Shown: positions 1 through 13,332 of the stretch, piece by piece
Numbering within the stretch: position 1 is the stretch's first letter
Layout of the letters: the number at the start of each line of letters is the position of its first letter
Assembly (NCBI RefSeq): GCF_024713945.1
Contig: NC_134685.1
Span: forward strand, 1,786,001-1,850,000
Length of the DNA: 64,000 bases
Reading direction: 5' to 3'
DNA from: Dermatophagoides farinae
Lineage: Eukaryota > Arthropoda > Arachnida > Sarcoptiformes > Pyroglyphidae
Made by a program: the position numbers and the translations under genes
The notes under the pieces: model-generated
Database searches by the model: none
What the model saw: the letters and a program-made list of their open reading frames with translations, nothing else
What the model was told of the DNA's origin: nothing

Positions 1-63
1 TCTCTTTTTATTCTGTTTCTTTTTGGTTGATTGAGTTGAACTTTTTTTGTTTTTTGTTTTTTG

Positions 64-88
64 TTTTTTTTTTTTTTTTTTTTTTTTT
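64..88. repeat. poly-T tract (T25)
   Basis: Homopolymer at the left end of the window. Confidence 0.95.
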
Positions 89-1142
89 GATGAAAAGTTT
101 TGTGACCCTTTATTTACGAATGAATAAATGAATGATTCGATTATTATTCCTATTACTAGGAAGTTTTTGTTGTTGTTGTTGAAAAATTTGAAACTACATG
201 GCGGAAATGATAAAAAAAATGAACAACTTCCGTGATTCTGTCCCTCTCAATAAAAAAAATTCACTAATAGGATAGGATTTTATTAATATGTCTCTAAATT
301 TATACCTCTGTGAACATAGATTAGATCAAACGTATGATGATGATGATGATGATGATTACATAATTCTGTGTATTACGTACGTTTTGAATGATTCTTCATG
401 TTCATCATAATCATCATCATCTTGCGAAAGAGTTGATTGGAAATCATTATCGTTTGTGTGTGTGTGCATGGTTTATCTCATGGGATTCATTGTTGTTGTT
501 GTTGTTGTTCATTTTTGGCAACAAGATGCAATGATGAACCATAGATTGAGATTATTAGAGAATAAGTTTTCAATCTATAAATAAAGTTTTCGTTCAAAGC
601 TTGTAAACAAATAAAAAAAAAACAAAAAAGAATTCTTTCGACAGACGAAAAAGTTTTTCCTGAATTTTGTTTTTTTTTATGCAAATGAATTCATCATCAT
701 CATCATCATCATCATTGGTTTTGTTGTGTTGAAATACAACAAAAGTTGATCAACAAAAAACAAAACAAAAAACACTGAAACATCCACAACAAACAATGTC
801 TCATTAAACGGGAATTATTTCTCATCATCATCATCATCATCATCGATTGTATGTGATTGATTAGTGAAATTTTTTTTTTATAATTCTGGATGGATTTCTC
901 CACGCTGTTGTTCGTCAATTTCTTTCCAAAATCCGTTGCCCGTTGAAACAAAAGTTTTTTTTTCACGAAACAGAAAAAAAAATTTGAAATTTGATTTTGG
1001 TTTTGTTGTTGTTGTTGTTGTTGATTTTTTCAATCCAAAAAAAACAACAACAACAACAACAACAACAAACTTAAACCAAGAGAATGGTCATTATATTTTG
1101 CAAGTTTTTTTTTGGTGGATTCTTCTTAGAATTCGTTAGTCC

Positions 1143-1166
1143 TGTGTGTGTGTGTGTGTGTGTGTG
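1143..1166. repeat. (TG)12 microsatellite
   Basis: Uninterrupted TG tract in the 3' flank, followed by CGTGTGTC. Confidence 0.95.
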
Positions 1167-2234
1167 CGTGTGTCGATTGATTCAATCATTGATTGAATTT
1201 ATCTGGTTGGCTAATGGATGGATGTGCACTAACCATGAAAAAGTTTTTTTTTGTTTGTTTGTTCGCAATTGAAATTTATATGAAAGACAAAAAAAACGAA
1301 AAATTTTTTTTTTCATAAACAAGAAAAAAAAATTTCCAAAAACTTTTTTCTTCCTATTACTCCTTCCTCTTTGTTTTCGGGGATTTTTTTTTTGTTTTTT
1401 TTTTTTTTTTTTTGTTTGTCATGAATTTTCAATTAAATCTCAATTTATTTATTTTGTCATCGTCCAATTTTAATGATGATGATGATGATGAACAGAAATG
1501 AATTTCCAAAAAAAAAATTCAATGATTTTTTCTCGATTTTTTAAAATTTAAAAAATTCTGAAATTTTTTTCCACCATCCGTTTCAATCATTATTACCGTT
1601 TTTCTTGTGACAAAAAATAACATAACATCAACTACAACAACGACAAAAATTTGTAGTTTGTCATCATCGTTGTAGTTGTTCAAATCAGAATCAAAATAAC
1701 AACAACAACAGCAAAAAAAAAAATTCATGAATTCCATCGAATTGAACAATGGAATTGATAGTAGGAAATTCAATGGATGAATAGACCAATAACAACAACA
1801 TCATCAACAACAACAGTGGCAGTAGCAGCAGCAAAAAAACAGGAAAAATATTTCCAAGCAACAAGCAAACAATGGTTTGAAAAGAGAAAGAGAAGAATTT
1901 GAAAATTCTTTCCATTTTTTTTTGGACCGATGTTGAAACATGAAATTGACGTTCTTTTTTTTCAATTATTTGGAACAAAAATAATTATGCAAAGTGCTTT
2001 CATGCAATGATCTTGCTTGTTTAGTTACGATTCACTCACGAATTTTGTGTGTGTGGACGGGGAAAAATAAGAAGAAAGGAGAGAATTCAATCTATTATTA
2101 TTATTACTGAATTCAATAAACAAACAAACAGGAAAAAAACAAAATAACAACAACAACAACAACAACAAAAAAGAAACAAACAAAAATGTATTCATGATGA
2201 AAATGATGATCAAGTGATGTATTATGATGATACA

Positions 2235-2297
2235 CAACAACAACAACAACAACAGCAACAACAACAGCAACAACAACAGCAACAACGACAACAACAA
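2235..2297. repeat. (CAA)n array with a 12-bp CAACAACAACAG higher-order period
   Basis: CAG replaces CAA at every fourth unit for several periods, so the array has a 12-bp period as well as a 3-bp one. It is not part of any gene I can identify. Confidence 0.85.
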
Positions 2298-3490
2298 GTA
2301 TCTAGTCTAGTCTAGTTAGCCATTTATTCTCATTCATATTTGGTTCATTATTATTTAATGAATTTCATTATTGTTGTTGCTGCTGTTGTTGTCGTTGTGA
2401 ATATACACATCAAAGAATCAAGAATCGAGCAATAATCTAATTCATCATTCCAGTTATAAGATGGTTACACTGCGAAAAGTGGAAAATTGATTTTTGAAAA
2501 TTTTCTTTTTTTTTCATAGAGAGAAAAAAACTTTTAATTTTTTTTTACTCTTTGTTTGGTTTGGTTTTGTATTTTCATCAACTGCTACTTGAATCATATA
2601 GTAAGCAACTACTTGAACCAAAAAAAATGATCAAATTATTCTGTAAGTCTTTATTCTTTCAAGAATTCCTTGGAGATTTTTTCCTACTTAAAGATTGAAA
2701 TTGAAAATCTCATCTGTGAATTTTGAGTTTTTTGTTTGTTTCTCTCTGTGTTTGTAATTTTCCTGTTCCCGTATATACCGATAAATCTTTTACGAAGAAA
2801 AAAAGAATCACTAAATTTGAAATAAATGAATGAAAATGAAAATGGCTCGCTTGGGTCTAATCATCATACAGTGATCAAACAATGAACGAAAAAAAACTAC
2901 ACCAAATACACCGTAAATGAAAATGGAAAAAAAAAGAAATTTTCTTGCTGCTGCTTTTTTTGAAGTACATTTGAAATGTTCCAGAAAATGTGTTTTCGTT
3001 ATTCAGTACACTGTCACTGTGTTTATTTTGTATGGATTTCGAATAATAATAAAGATAATTGTTGTTTGGAAATGAGAACAGAAAAAGAAAATAGAAATTT
3101 TGTTGTTTTTTTTCCAATTTCTGCTGCAATCATCATCATCATCATCTTCATCTTAGTTTCATTTACACACACACACACTTGGAATTTTCAAGAATTTTAA
3201 ATCTCCAAAATTGATAAACGATTTTTGATTGAAATTTAATCCAATTTTTTTTTAAAGTAAACATTCAATTCATTCATTGATTGTTTTTTTTTGTGTGTGT
3301 GTGTGAAAAACGAGAGAAAAATTCAATTTTTCTCTCCCCCCAAAAAAAATTCCATTTTCATTTTCAGGAATATTCCAACAGAATTGAAATGAACTTTTTT
3401 TCCGGTAACTTTCTCACGCCAATGTTTTTTTTCGTTTCCTCGTTATTCACATTGATCACATCGAGCCAAACACCTTTAGCCATGGCGATC

Positions 3491-3493
<3 letters not shown>

Positions 3494-3522
<29 letters not shown>
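3494..3522. repeat. (AC)14 microsatellite
   Basis: Uninterrupted AC tract in the 3' flank. Confidence 0.95.
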
Positions 3523-3524
<2 letters not shown>

Positions 3525-6427
3525 TGGAAAAAATCCCGGAATTTGAAATTCTTTTTTGTTGTTGTTGTTTTTCTCAACTTTTGATATTTTCATTTGACTA
3601 TGAAAATGGCTGGTGTTTCATTGTGGATGAATAAGAATCAAGAATTTCGGGTAAAAAAAAGTAATTAAAAAAAAAATTTTCGTTTTTTTTGGCCAGAAAA
3701 AAAGGGGCAAAAATTCCATGACAACAACAATGGCCGATGGAACTTTTTCTTTTTTTTTGGCCATTAACTTGTTGTTTATTCTCGAATCGATTCTGCGTCC
3801 AAATCGATTCTTTTGCATTTTTTTTCTGATGATAAATTTAATGCCACCAGAGAAGAAAAAAAAATACCGGAAAAATTGAAAGAATGAACCATTGACAATG
3901 ACTAATGAGAGCGAGAGAAAATGATGATTTTGGTTCCTGAAATTTCTATTTTTGGTTTTTTTTATTCTTGATGATGATGATGATGAAATTTCCAAGGTTT
4001 TTTTTTCTTACTCATGTTCAAACTAATTGTTTGTGATGATAAAGAAATGAGAAAGATAATGAGCCCGGAAAAACAAATGAAAGAAAAAGACTTTTGAATG
4101 TGGGGAACAAAAACAAAAAAAAATTCATGCAAATAAATTCTTTTCCCTTCATCACCACCACCACCACCAAAACGAAAAGAAAGTTTCAAAATCCATTTTA
4201 ATTGCAATTTGCAATTTGTTTTGTCGATTTTGTTTTGTTTATTTTTTCAATTTTTTCCCCGAACAATTCCTGTACCGAGCTATTCATTTTGTTGGCAGCG
4301 GTGGGTGGTGGTGGTGGTGGTGATGGAAAATTTCTCATTTGAAATAATTTTTTTTTTTTTTGTTTATTTTTATTTTATTTTTTTTTATCAGAAAAAAAGT
4401 TATATTGAAAAAAAACAAAAAAAAGCAAAAAGAAAAAGTTTTTCCACATGCACAGATCTGAATATATATCAGCTGATTACAAATTATTCAATTTTTTTTT
4501 TGTTCTCTGACTTGCAAGTTTGATTCTGAGAGCTTGACAATAATAATAATATTCTTGCTGACTGTGTGCATGTGTGTGTGTGTGTATGAGTGACCCTTGG
4601 GGTCAATGTTGATGATGATGAAATTGTTTTAAAAAGCAAAAGAAAATTTGAATAATAATAATAAGAAAATCAATCAATTTGCCGATTATAATAATGATGA
4701 TGATCGATGATGAATTGAATTTGAGAAAAAATATTGGTTGTTTGTTTTGTTTCGTTTTTGGTTAACAGTGTTTTTTTTTGTTTTTTAGTATTGATTTGAT
4801 ATTGATTGATAATAATAGTGACCACCGGTTTGTTTAACGTCCTTACATTTAATGTGCATATGCATTGTTGATTCATTCAATGAATTTTTGTGGTTTAATT
4901 TTTTTGGTTTTTTCTGATTGTTTGTGATACAATCGTATTGATACAATTAAATGTGTCAAGACGTGGTAAAAAGTATTGTTCATCATGTGTGTGTGTGTAA
5001 TTTTAAACAAACAGAATGAAAATAAAAAGAATAAGAATGAGAAATAATGAACATTTGATAATAATAAGAATCCTAGAGAATTTGATTAATTTGAATATTA
5101 TCGATCATCATTGATTGATTAATTGTAATAAAAAGTAGCTTTTAGCTAATGTTTGTTTATGTCTGTGTGTGTGTTCGTGTGAATCATTGTAGCAATGAAT
5201 GAGACATAGAATGATTGATTAAAAGAATGAAATAGAATGAAATCAATTAATAACAAATCCTAGTTATTATATATCCTAATGAAATTTTTTTTGGTTACAT
5301 TAATGAATATTCTGTATGCTGTTTTGTTATGAAATTTCTCATTTTTTTTGTTCTTTCTGTCAAACATAATTCGAATAAGAGGGGTACATGTGTGTGTGTG
5401 TGGGTGTATCGTGTTTTTCTCTCTGTTTCATTTGATTCCATTTCAAGAAAATGGAATTTTTCAAACATTGAAATCAATCAATTCTTAAGATGTCGCAATT
5501 TTGTATGTTTTTTTTTGGTATTTGAATAAGTGAAAAAATTTTTTAGTTTATAATCAGCTAGCAGTTTTGTAACACAACTTGTTTGATGATGATGATGATA
5601 ATGATGATGATCGTTGTTTTATTGTCTCTTTGAGACTTGATTTGTGTTTTGTTTTCAAAACATTTGCAAAAAAAAAAATTATTCAAACAAGAAGTGTTGA
5701 TCACCAGTATTATTGTGTGATGATAATTGAAAGAAAACGAAAGAAAAAAAAAAATTCCAATTTGAATACAATTGAATTACAATCCTAAATGAATAAAGTC
5801 GCTTGTTGATGTTGAGAAATTTTTTTGTTTGTTTGTTTTGTTTTAACTATGATATGATGATCCATGATGATGATGATCCATGATGATTTGGAATCCAAAT
5901 GATGCTGATGATGAAATCAATATTTCAAATATCAATGATTTGTGATAGCCAGATGATTCTGTATTTAAAAAAAAAAATTCTGTATTGAAAATGAATGAAA
6001 TTTTTTAAAACACTTACGTTATATGATGATATAATATATATGTATATATATGGTGTGTGCGTGAATCCAGGCCAATTTGCCCAAAAATTACACAGCTCAT
6101 TGAATTGGAATATTGTTGAATATTCTTTTTTGTTTCTGTTGTGAATGAGAAATGAATGTTTTTTTGTTGTTGTTATAAATTTCATTCAATCAAATTTAAA
6201 ATTCATCACCACACAAACAAATCAACAATCAACAAATCAACAAATCAAATCAGTGAGAGATGGAAAAAAAACCTTGGACTGGTTTGTCTGCGTGTGTGTG
6301 CGTGTGTGTGCGACTGGATTTTATGTTTTTTTTTTTCATTGAGAATTGTCGTTTGTCGTAAAAAAAAATAAAAATATAAACGTTTGTCATGGCCATTTGG
6401 AATCAAAATTTGAGCACAAATTTTTAT

Positions 6428-6442
6428 TTGCTACAGTAGCAA
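6428..6442. repeat. 15-bp palindrome TTGCTACAGTAGCAA, copy 1
   Basis: Two 7-bp arms around a central A. The same 15 bp recur at 8446-8460. It belongs to a dispersed motif family. Confidence 0.9.
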
Positions 6443-8445
6443 AATAAAAAACACACATTTCACATTCCCTGATCATCATCATCATCAATTGAAAACAATA
6501 CAATGACACTATATGTATGAATGGTGAAAAGAAAAGAAAAAAAAACATCCAAACAACAACAAAAACTCAAATTTAAATTATAAAAAAAAAATATTCAAAC
6601 TCATCTCTCTGGGGAGTGGTTAGAAACCAGAATCATCATCATTATATATATATAATCAGCATCAGCAGATGCATTATTTGATTCGTTTTCAATTTTAAAA
6701 TTTTAAATTTTACCCACACATACACACACACCGAATCCAAGAGATTGGATTTTTTAAATTTAAAAGAAAAATTTCTGATACGCGTTTGGAATTATTGAAA
6801 ATTTTTAAATTATTCTCCCCCTCATGCCCTTGATCATCACCACCGCTTGCACCACCAACACCACCACCACCACTCTGTTGTCTTGTTTTTCATTATAATC
6901 GACCATAATTTTTGGCTTTTTTTCTGAATGATGATGAGCCATTTTGTGTGTGTATGTGTATGTCTAATGGAAAAGTTTTTAAGTTAATAAATGTTTTTTT
7001 TTTCGTTGAAAAAAAAACTGATAAAATAATGACTAAAAATCATATTGGATTTTTTTCCCTGTGTTTTCTATTTATTGGTATATAAGAAATTGAAAAACTT
7101 TGGCCGTTTTGCGTTTGGTTTTTGTTTTTTTTTTTTTTTGTTTTTTTTTTTTGGTTGACTAAAGAATATTCTCATGAATTAAAACACAAAATTCCAATTA
7201 TGTTTTTTTTTCTTTCTCTCTCTCTCTCTGATTCAATCGAACGAATCGAGACGTCCCCATGAATTTGATGATATTTTTTTTTTTTTTTTTTTGATTATCC
7301 TGCAAAAATGGCATATAATTGGCCACAGAATAAAGTTTTTTGTTTTTGTTTTTGTTGCTGTTTTTCAATGTTGTCATAAATCGAAACTTTGAAAATGAAC
7401 AGAATCTTTTTTTTTCTTGATGAGAAATTTTTTTTTCGGTATCATCATCATCATCATCATTGAGTTGTAATAGAATTTTATTCAATAAAATTCTTGTAAT
7501 AGAATTAGATTCATCATATTGAATTTGAGAATTGGTGGAACAAACAAAAAAAAATTGAAAATGAAAAAGTTCATCATCATCGTTAGATTTGGAAACAAAA
7601 AGCTAAATATTGAAAACCAATTCAATTCAATTCGATTCAATTCAATTCAATCTAATCATCATCATTATCATTATTTCGATGTCGAAATCGTATCGAAACG
7701 AAATCTATTTATTTTTTTTTCTTCTACTTCCAGAGATTCCAGAGAAAAAAGGTACAAAAATGTACAAATTTCCCCCCCACACCATTCTACGCATGTATGT
7801 TCATATATGAATCTAATGTAGCGAAATGATTGCTCGTTTGTTTGTTTGTAAAAATTCTAATGAATTGTAATTTTCCATCTCTCTCTCTCTCTCTCTCTTT
7901 TTTTTTGCTTTTCAAATGGATTCATTAAGATTTGATTGCATGATTATAACTGATAGATTTTAATAATCAATCGTTTGATTCTGTTTTTTTGTTTTTCATT
8001 TTCATTTAAATTTTTTTTTCAATTTTCTCATTCCAATCATTTGTTGATTAGCTTGCATTCGTGTGTGTGTGTATCTGTACCAAAATGTTCATTTTATATC
8101 TATTTCTGTGTGTGTGTGTGTATGAATGTAATAAAAAACAAGAATAAAAATTGCAAGAATATGGCATTTTTCCATTTCTTTCTTTCTTTCTTTTTTTGTT
8201 TTTTTTTCATGGAATGGGAGCTCAAAGTGAAAATAAAAAACAAAAACAAAAAACAAAAAAATTTATGTGCCATTTGTATTTGTTTCCAAAATGTTAATGT
8301 TCATGAGAAATAAAGAATATTCTTCAACATACACACACACACACACAGAGAAAGACAAAATGAAATGACATGCCATACAATAATGCTGAAATGAAAATAC
8401 TGTGCATATAATGTGTAGCGAACAAAATAAAATAAAAAAATCCGA

Positions 8446-8460
8446 TTGCTACAGTAGCAA
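8446..8460. repeat. 15-bp palindrome TTGCTACAGTAGCAA, copy 2
   Basis: Identical to the copy at 6428-6442, including the TT/AA flanks. The sequences outside are otherwise unrelated. Confidence 0.9.
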
Positions 8461-9679
8461 AAAATGAAATTGTACGAAAACGACAACGAGTAATTAAACT
8501 CTAGAGAGGAAAATATAGCAACAACAATGATGAGAGAGAGAGAGAGAGAAAAAAAACACATTTTTCGTTCATATTAACAATTCTGTCTTTTTTTTTGGTC
8601 AACGGAAAAATTCTGTAAGAATAAAGAATTTATTCTGGAGGGATACATACATGAAAACACAGTGGATGGAATCGTTCTATGGAACGAATTCATTCATTCA
8701 TTTTGTTGTTGTTGCTGTTGTTGCTATTCGAATGATTCATGGATATGGCCATATATTCATTCATTTTGAAGCTCGTTATTTTTTTTTTTTGCTTTCAAAT
8801 TGCCCGGTTTTTTTTACTTCTATAGATTCTAGAATCACCAGAATATTTCTCTTTTTTTTTGCTATTTTTGCACATTTTTTTCTCTCTTTCTCTCTTTGCT
8901 TTACAACATTGAAAAGAATTGTTCCAGAAACTTGGAACCGAGAAAAAAATGAGCGATAAAAATTGTCAGTCATTTTTACTTTCTTTCCATCTTGTGTTTT
9001 TTGTTTTGTTTTTTTTTTTGCTATAAAAAACATCAATATTTTATCGTTTTTTCATATAAACAACAATTTGCAATTATGACAATCTTATTATGCAACTATT
9101 ACGCACAAACACCCCCACACACCCACAGACCAGAATGTGTATTTTGAACAAACCAAATGGCTTGTGAATAAAAATCCATAGAGAGAAAAAAATCAAATGA
9201 TTTGATTCATGGATCACCACCATTCATTTGGGAGATGAAATGTTGTTCCAATGTTTTCTTTGGCGCCATGTATTATGGATCATTGAACAAACAGACAAAA
9301 TAAACAATTAGTTTAGTTTAGTTATTTAGTTTATATATTGAGCTATGGCCAGAGTTTTTTTTTCTCGTTTCTGCTTGTATCGATTCTTTGTTTTTTTTTT
9401 TTGAAATTTAGAAATTTCAATTTTATGAATTTCTTTTGAATGGTGGAGATCTGTTGACCGATGATTCATGTTAATGACCATTTTCTGTACAGTTACAAAT
9501 GTCCTTTTATCCTTTTTTTTTTTTTTTTTTTGGTTTGTTAATGAATAATTTGTCCTTTTCATTTTTGGTTCATTACAGTTTACTCCCATATTTCTCATTT
9601 ATGGAGGAATTTTTTTGATTATTCCTCATTTACACACACATACGCACACACAAATAGATTATTCAAGTGGTCAGATTCT

Positions 9680-9685
9680 TTTATT
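9680..9685 (-). terminator. candidate dsx poly(A) signal
   Basis: First AATAAA on the minus strand after the dsx stop codon, about 435 nt downstream. It is the expected hexamer in a plausible place, but AATAAA is common in DNA this AT-rich. Confidence 0.3.
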
Positions 9686-9894
9686 TAAATGGCATGTGGT
9701 TATATCATTTATAAATGGACCATTCATGATGATGATGATGATGATGATGGGTCATTATATTCATGGATGGTTTATAAATTATCATCATTATCATTATGAG
9801 ACCCAAGTGGGCGATCACTAACGAAGAAGAAGAAGAAGAAGAATAAAAAAAATCGAACTCAAAGAAAAAAAAAGACCAAAATTATCCAGTGATT

Positions 9895-9896
<2 letters not shown>

Positions 9897-9962
<66 letters not shown>
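9897..9962. repeat. (CA)33 microsatellite, (UG)n in the dsx 3' UTR sense
   Basis: Longest uninterrupted dinucleotide tract in the window, 33 CA units. It lies 158-223 nt past the dsx stop codon, so the transcript would carry (UG)33. Confidence 0.97.
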
Positions 9963-9966
<4 letters not shown>

Positions 9967-10119
9967 CCATCAACCATTTCTAACGGAATAATGCTACCAC
10001 GGAATACTAATCAATTGATTCATAGATCGATTATAGATTTGATTATAACTTACCCAAATTTTTTTTTTTTGAAATGAACAAAATTTCAAGAATAATTCAT
10101 ATCGATATATTCGTCATCA

Positions 10120-12044
10120 TTAATCGGATGTATTGACTAAAGATGTAGTAGCTACATTAGCAGTAGCAGTAGCAGTTGTAGATATTACTGCCGCTGCTGC
10201 TGCTGTTGTTGCTGTTGATGATGATGAAACATTATTCGTATGATGATTTGAATTTGCCGTTGATGTTCTTCGAAATGCTGATGGTGTACGACTTCTATTA
10301 ATCAATGATAATGGTTCTGGTGAATGTTGTTGTTCTTGATGTTGATTTGACGACGATGATGATGTTGTGGATGATGATGATGATGATGATGATGGTGATG
10401 ATGATGGTGATGGTAATGGTGATGGTGTACTATTTCCACCATTATTATTATTATCAGATGTTTGTTGCTGTTGTGATTGACTATTTTCATCATTAATATC
10501 GGTAATAACATCAACCGATGGTGATTCTCGACTATCCGGTCTTGATATTGGCAATGGCAATGGCAATGGTGATTGCAATGGTGATGATGATGATGATGAT
10601 GATAATTGTCCTTCACGATTACCATTATCATTCATCGTTGTCATTGTTTTTGTAGTTGTATTTATCATCGTTGTTGATGTAGTTGTCGATGATGGTGTTG
10701 ATCGATTATTTGTTGCTGATGTTGTTTGAATATTTGATCCATGATGATTTGTCTGTTGTTGTTGTTGTTGTTGTTGAGATTGATTCAATGGATGATTCGA
10801 AATAATTGATGCTAAATGTGATGTTAAATGAGCAGTCCATGCTGATTCAGCCAATGTTTGTGGATGATTTAAATTTGAATTTATAGTCATATTGGATGAA
10901 CCGGATCCAATCATACCATGATGATGATTATGATTAAAATGACCAACATGATTCATTGATGATGATGGATGATGATGTGCAGTACCAGTTGGACTGGGTG
11001 ATAAATTTCGATTTCTTTGACCATTAATTGTTGATGATTGATGAGAATTAATGTTTCCATTATTCGATGAATTTATTGTTGTTGTTGTTGTTGGTAAATT
11101 TGTTGTTGATGATGATGATGATCCAGGAAATAATCCAGCAAAATATGATCGTGGATGTGGAAATGCTGGACCACCACCAATATTTCCATGATGTTGTTGA
11201 TGATGATGATGATGATGATGTGGGAATGTTCCATTTCCACCACCACCACCACCAACACCTGATGATGAACGATTACTGCCGCCGCCACCACCACCACTGG
11301 CAGCAGCAGCAGCAAATTGAGACCAAGTAGCTGCATTCTGTAAATCAGCAAAATGACTAAAAGCAAGTAATGGATTTAATAATGTATGTGATGGAGGCGG
11401 TGGTGGTGGTATTGTTACCACCGGTGGTGGTGGTAATCCACCGGATATTTGTTGTTGTTGTTGTTGTCCACCAAATGGCGATGAAGATGATGTGGATGAT
11501 GATGATGATGAAAGATTACGATTCAGACCAATTAATGCCGTTGGTAATAAACCATTGGTCATCATCGGTGTTGTTGAATGCTGTTGATTATGATGATGAT
11601 GATGAAGATGAACATTTGTTAAATGTGATGAATGATGATTCGATATTGATTTTGCTGTCATTAAATTAGCAATCGATGATGATGATGATGATGATGGATT
11701 TGAATTTGTTCGATTATTAGCATTGTTCGATATTGTTCTTAAATCACGATCATCATTATCTTTACCAGTAATTGTAGCAGTTGTTATAACCGATGTTGTA
11801 TTGTTATTGTTATTATTTTTACCTAAAGAATTTAAATCCAAATTAAAACCAGATTTCGATGTTCTTGTTGGTGATAATGATGATGATGATGATAATTTAC
11901 CATTTCTTTGACCATTCATCAATAATGTTGTTGATGATGATGATTTAGATGATTTAGATGATGTTGATGATGATGCCGATAATGGTGGTGGTGGCGGTGT
12001 GGTTGGTGACAGGTTTCCATTTATAATTAATTGATTATTTGATA
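10120..12044 (-). CDS. dsx: doublesex-like DM-domain transcription factor, exon 4 (low-complexity C-terminal tail)
   Basis: Fourth and probably last coding exon, residues 1044 (split codon G|TA, Val) to 1684, stop at 10122-10120. The acceptor is CAACAAATCAATAG, chosen because the frame is open, the phase matches exon 3 and a pyrimidine-rich stretch precedes it. Without it the upstream frame meets a stop near 12090. The tail is rich in Ser, Asn, His, Thr, Gln, Gly and Pro runs. Less repetitive blocks stand out: HTLLNPLLAFSHFADLQ plus NAATWSQF near residues 1260-1290, LAESAWTAHLTSHLASIISN near 1450, and SPEPLSLINRSRTPS near 1620. The last recalls a P-E-P-L-A-L stretch I remember from the male-specific tail of Drosophila DSX, but this is a weak match in compositionally biased sequence. 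By position the exon corresponds to the sex-specific C-terminus of insect Doublesex. Whether it is male-specific, common, or one of several ends cannot be told from DNA. Confidence 0.87.
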
Positions 12045-12349
12045 CTATTGATTTGTTGTGGACGAAAGAAATGATTGAAAAAAGAATATTTTAAAATGAT
12101 CAGGTTAATAGGTATAAAATTCATAAGAAAAAAAAAAGAAATTCTGGTTTATTTTCGGGGGGAGAGGACAAGAATCCTATCAAATTTTCCATTAATCCAT
12201 CCATCCATTCATCATGGAATATTCTTGTGTTTTGTTTTTGTTTTTGTTTTTTTGTTTTGCCTGATAAAATTCTTTAATAATTTTTTTTCTCCCTAAATTC
12301 AAATTTATTTTTTCCAGAATTTTATATTCATTTATTTTTTTTGTTTGTT

Positions 12350-12405
12350 TTATTTGTTTGTTGCTACATCGTTCCGTACATGCTCCTTTTGTTGTCGTAT
12401 CCTGC
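12350..12405 (-). other. candidate alternative terminal exon of dsx (speculative)
   Basis: A non-repetitive island in intron 3. On the minus strand a pyrimidine-rich (GTCT repeat) stretch leads to CTACAG. Splicing exon 3 to this AG gives the short tail GRIRQQKEHVRNDVATNK and a TAA stop, with an AATAAA hexamer overlapping the stop (12349-12354). A second AG four bases further would give GYDNKRSMYGTM. By position, between the OD2 exon and the long tail exon, it matches where the female-specific exon of insect dsx lies. Short exons of this kind are easy to find by chance, so this is a hypothesis only. Confidence 0.2.
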
Positions 12406-13332
12406 CTGTAGACCTTCACAGAATCATCCGAACGGACAGACAGACAGACGGACATTTTGAAAGAATTTTTATTTGGCTACAAAAACAAAAAAATTTTTTT
12501 TTGCGCATGAATTTTCATCAAAAATTACAAAAATGTGTGTGTGTGTACGAAAAAATGAATGAATGAATGAATGAACCAAGGATGAACCTTTAGTTTTCAC
12601 ATTTTTTCCTCTATTGTAACAAAACAATTTTCAAAGAATGGCCAAATAGAAAATGAACAAACCAACCAACCAAACAACCAATCGACCAACGAAAAAATGC
12701 GAAAGAACCGCCTACATTTCTTATATGTGCAATAATGTAGCTACTTTGTTGGCTACATAATCATCATCAATACATACATACAGAATTTTTATATATATGT
12801 AATACACACACACACACATGCGTAGTGAGAAAAAAATTCTTGATTTTTTTTTAAATGGCTACAAAACAAAATTTCATTTTTTTTTAAATGATTTAACGAG
12901 AAATAATGCAAAAAAAACAACAAAAAAAGAACGAAGAAGAAGAATTGGCATTGGACATGACAATAGCAAAAAAAAAACCTGAAAAGAATACGAGACTATA
13001 AAAAAAACAGTGATAAAGAAACAAAATGTATGTTTCAACAAGAAATAAAAAAAAAACAAACGTCCAAATCGAGATGTATGTCTGTGTGTGTGTGTGGGAT
13101 ATAAATCAATTGGTGGCCAAAAGAAAATATGGAAATGTGGAGACAGAATGAGAGAATAAAATTCAAATTATTTGAAACTATGAAAATTTTCTTATTTGCA
13201 TTTTGATTTATATGTGTATAATGAAAATGACAAGATAATGATAATCATAAATAAAAATAGTGGTAATATACATTAACCGTAGTGCAATTCCAACAACAAC
13301 AACAACAACAACGAATTCAAATAAATAACTAG

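Larger units (their letters stand above)
1..10119. other. 3' flank of dsx, no gene recognised
   Basis: About 10 kb of AT-rich DNA with poly-T (64-88), TG (1143-1166), CAA/CAG (2235-2297), CA (3494-3522, 9897-9962) and many ATC/GAT tracts. The open frames here are repeat-driven (poly-Leu, -Val, -Phe, -His). The part nearest 10119 should be dsx 3' UTR. Two perfect copies of a 15-bp palindrome lie at 6428-6442 and 8446-8460. Confidence 0.7.

Noticed and set aside
6222..6234. TCAACAATCAACA matches the 13-nt Tra/Tra-2 repeat element known from Drosophila dsx
   Set aside because: It is on the plus strand, outside and opposite to the dsx transcript, in a CAA/ATC-rich stretch where such a string is easily formed by chance. 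No cluster of copies is present in the dsx orientation.
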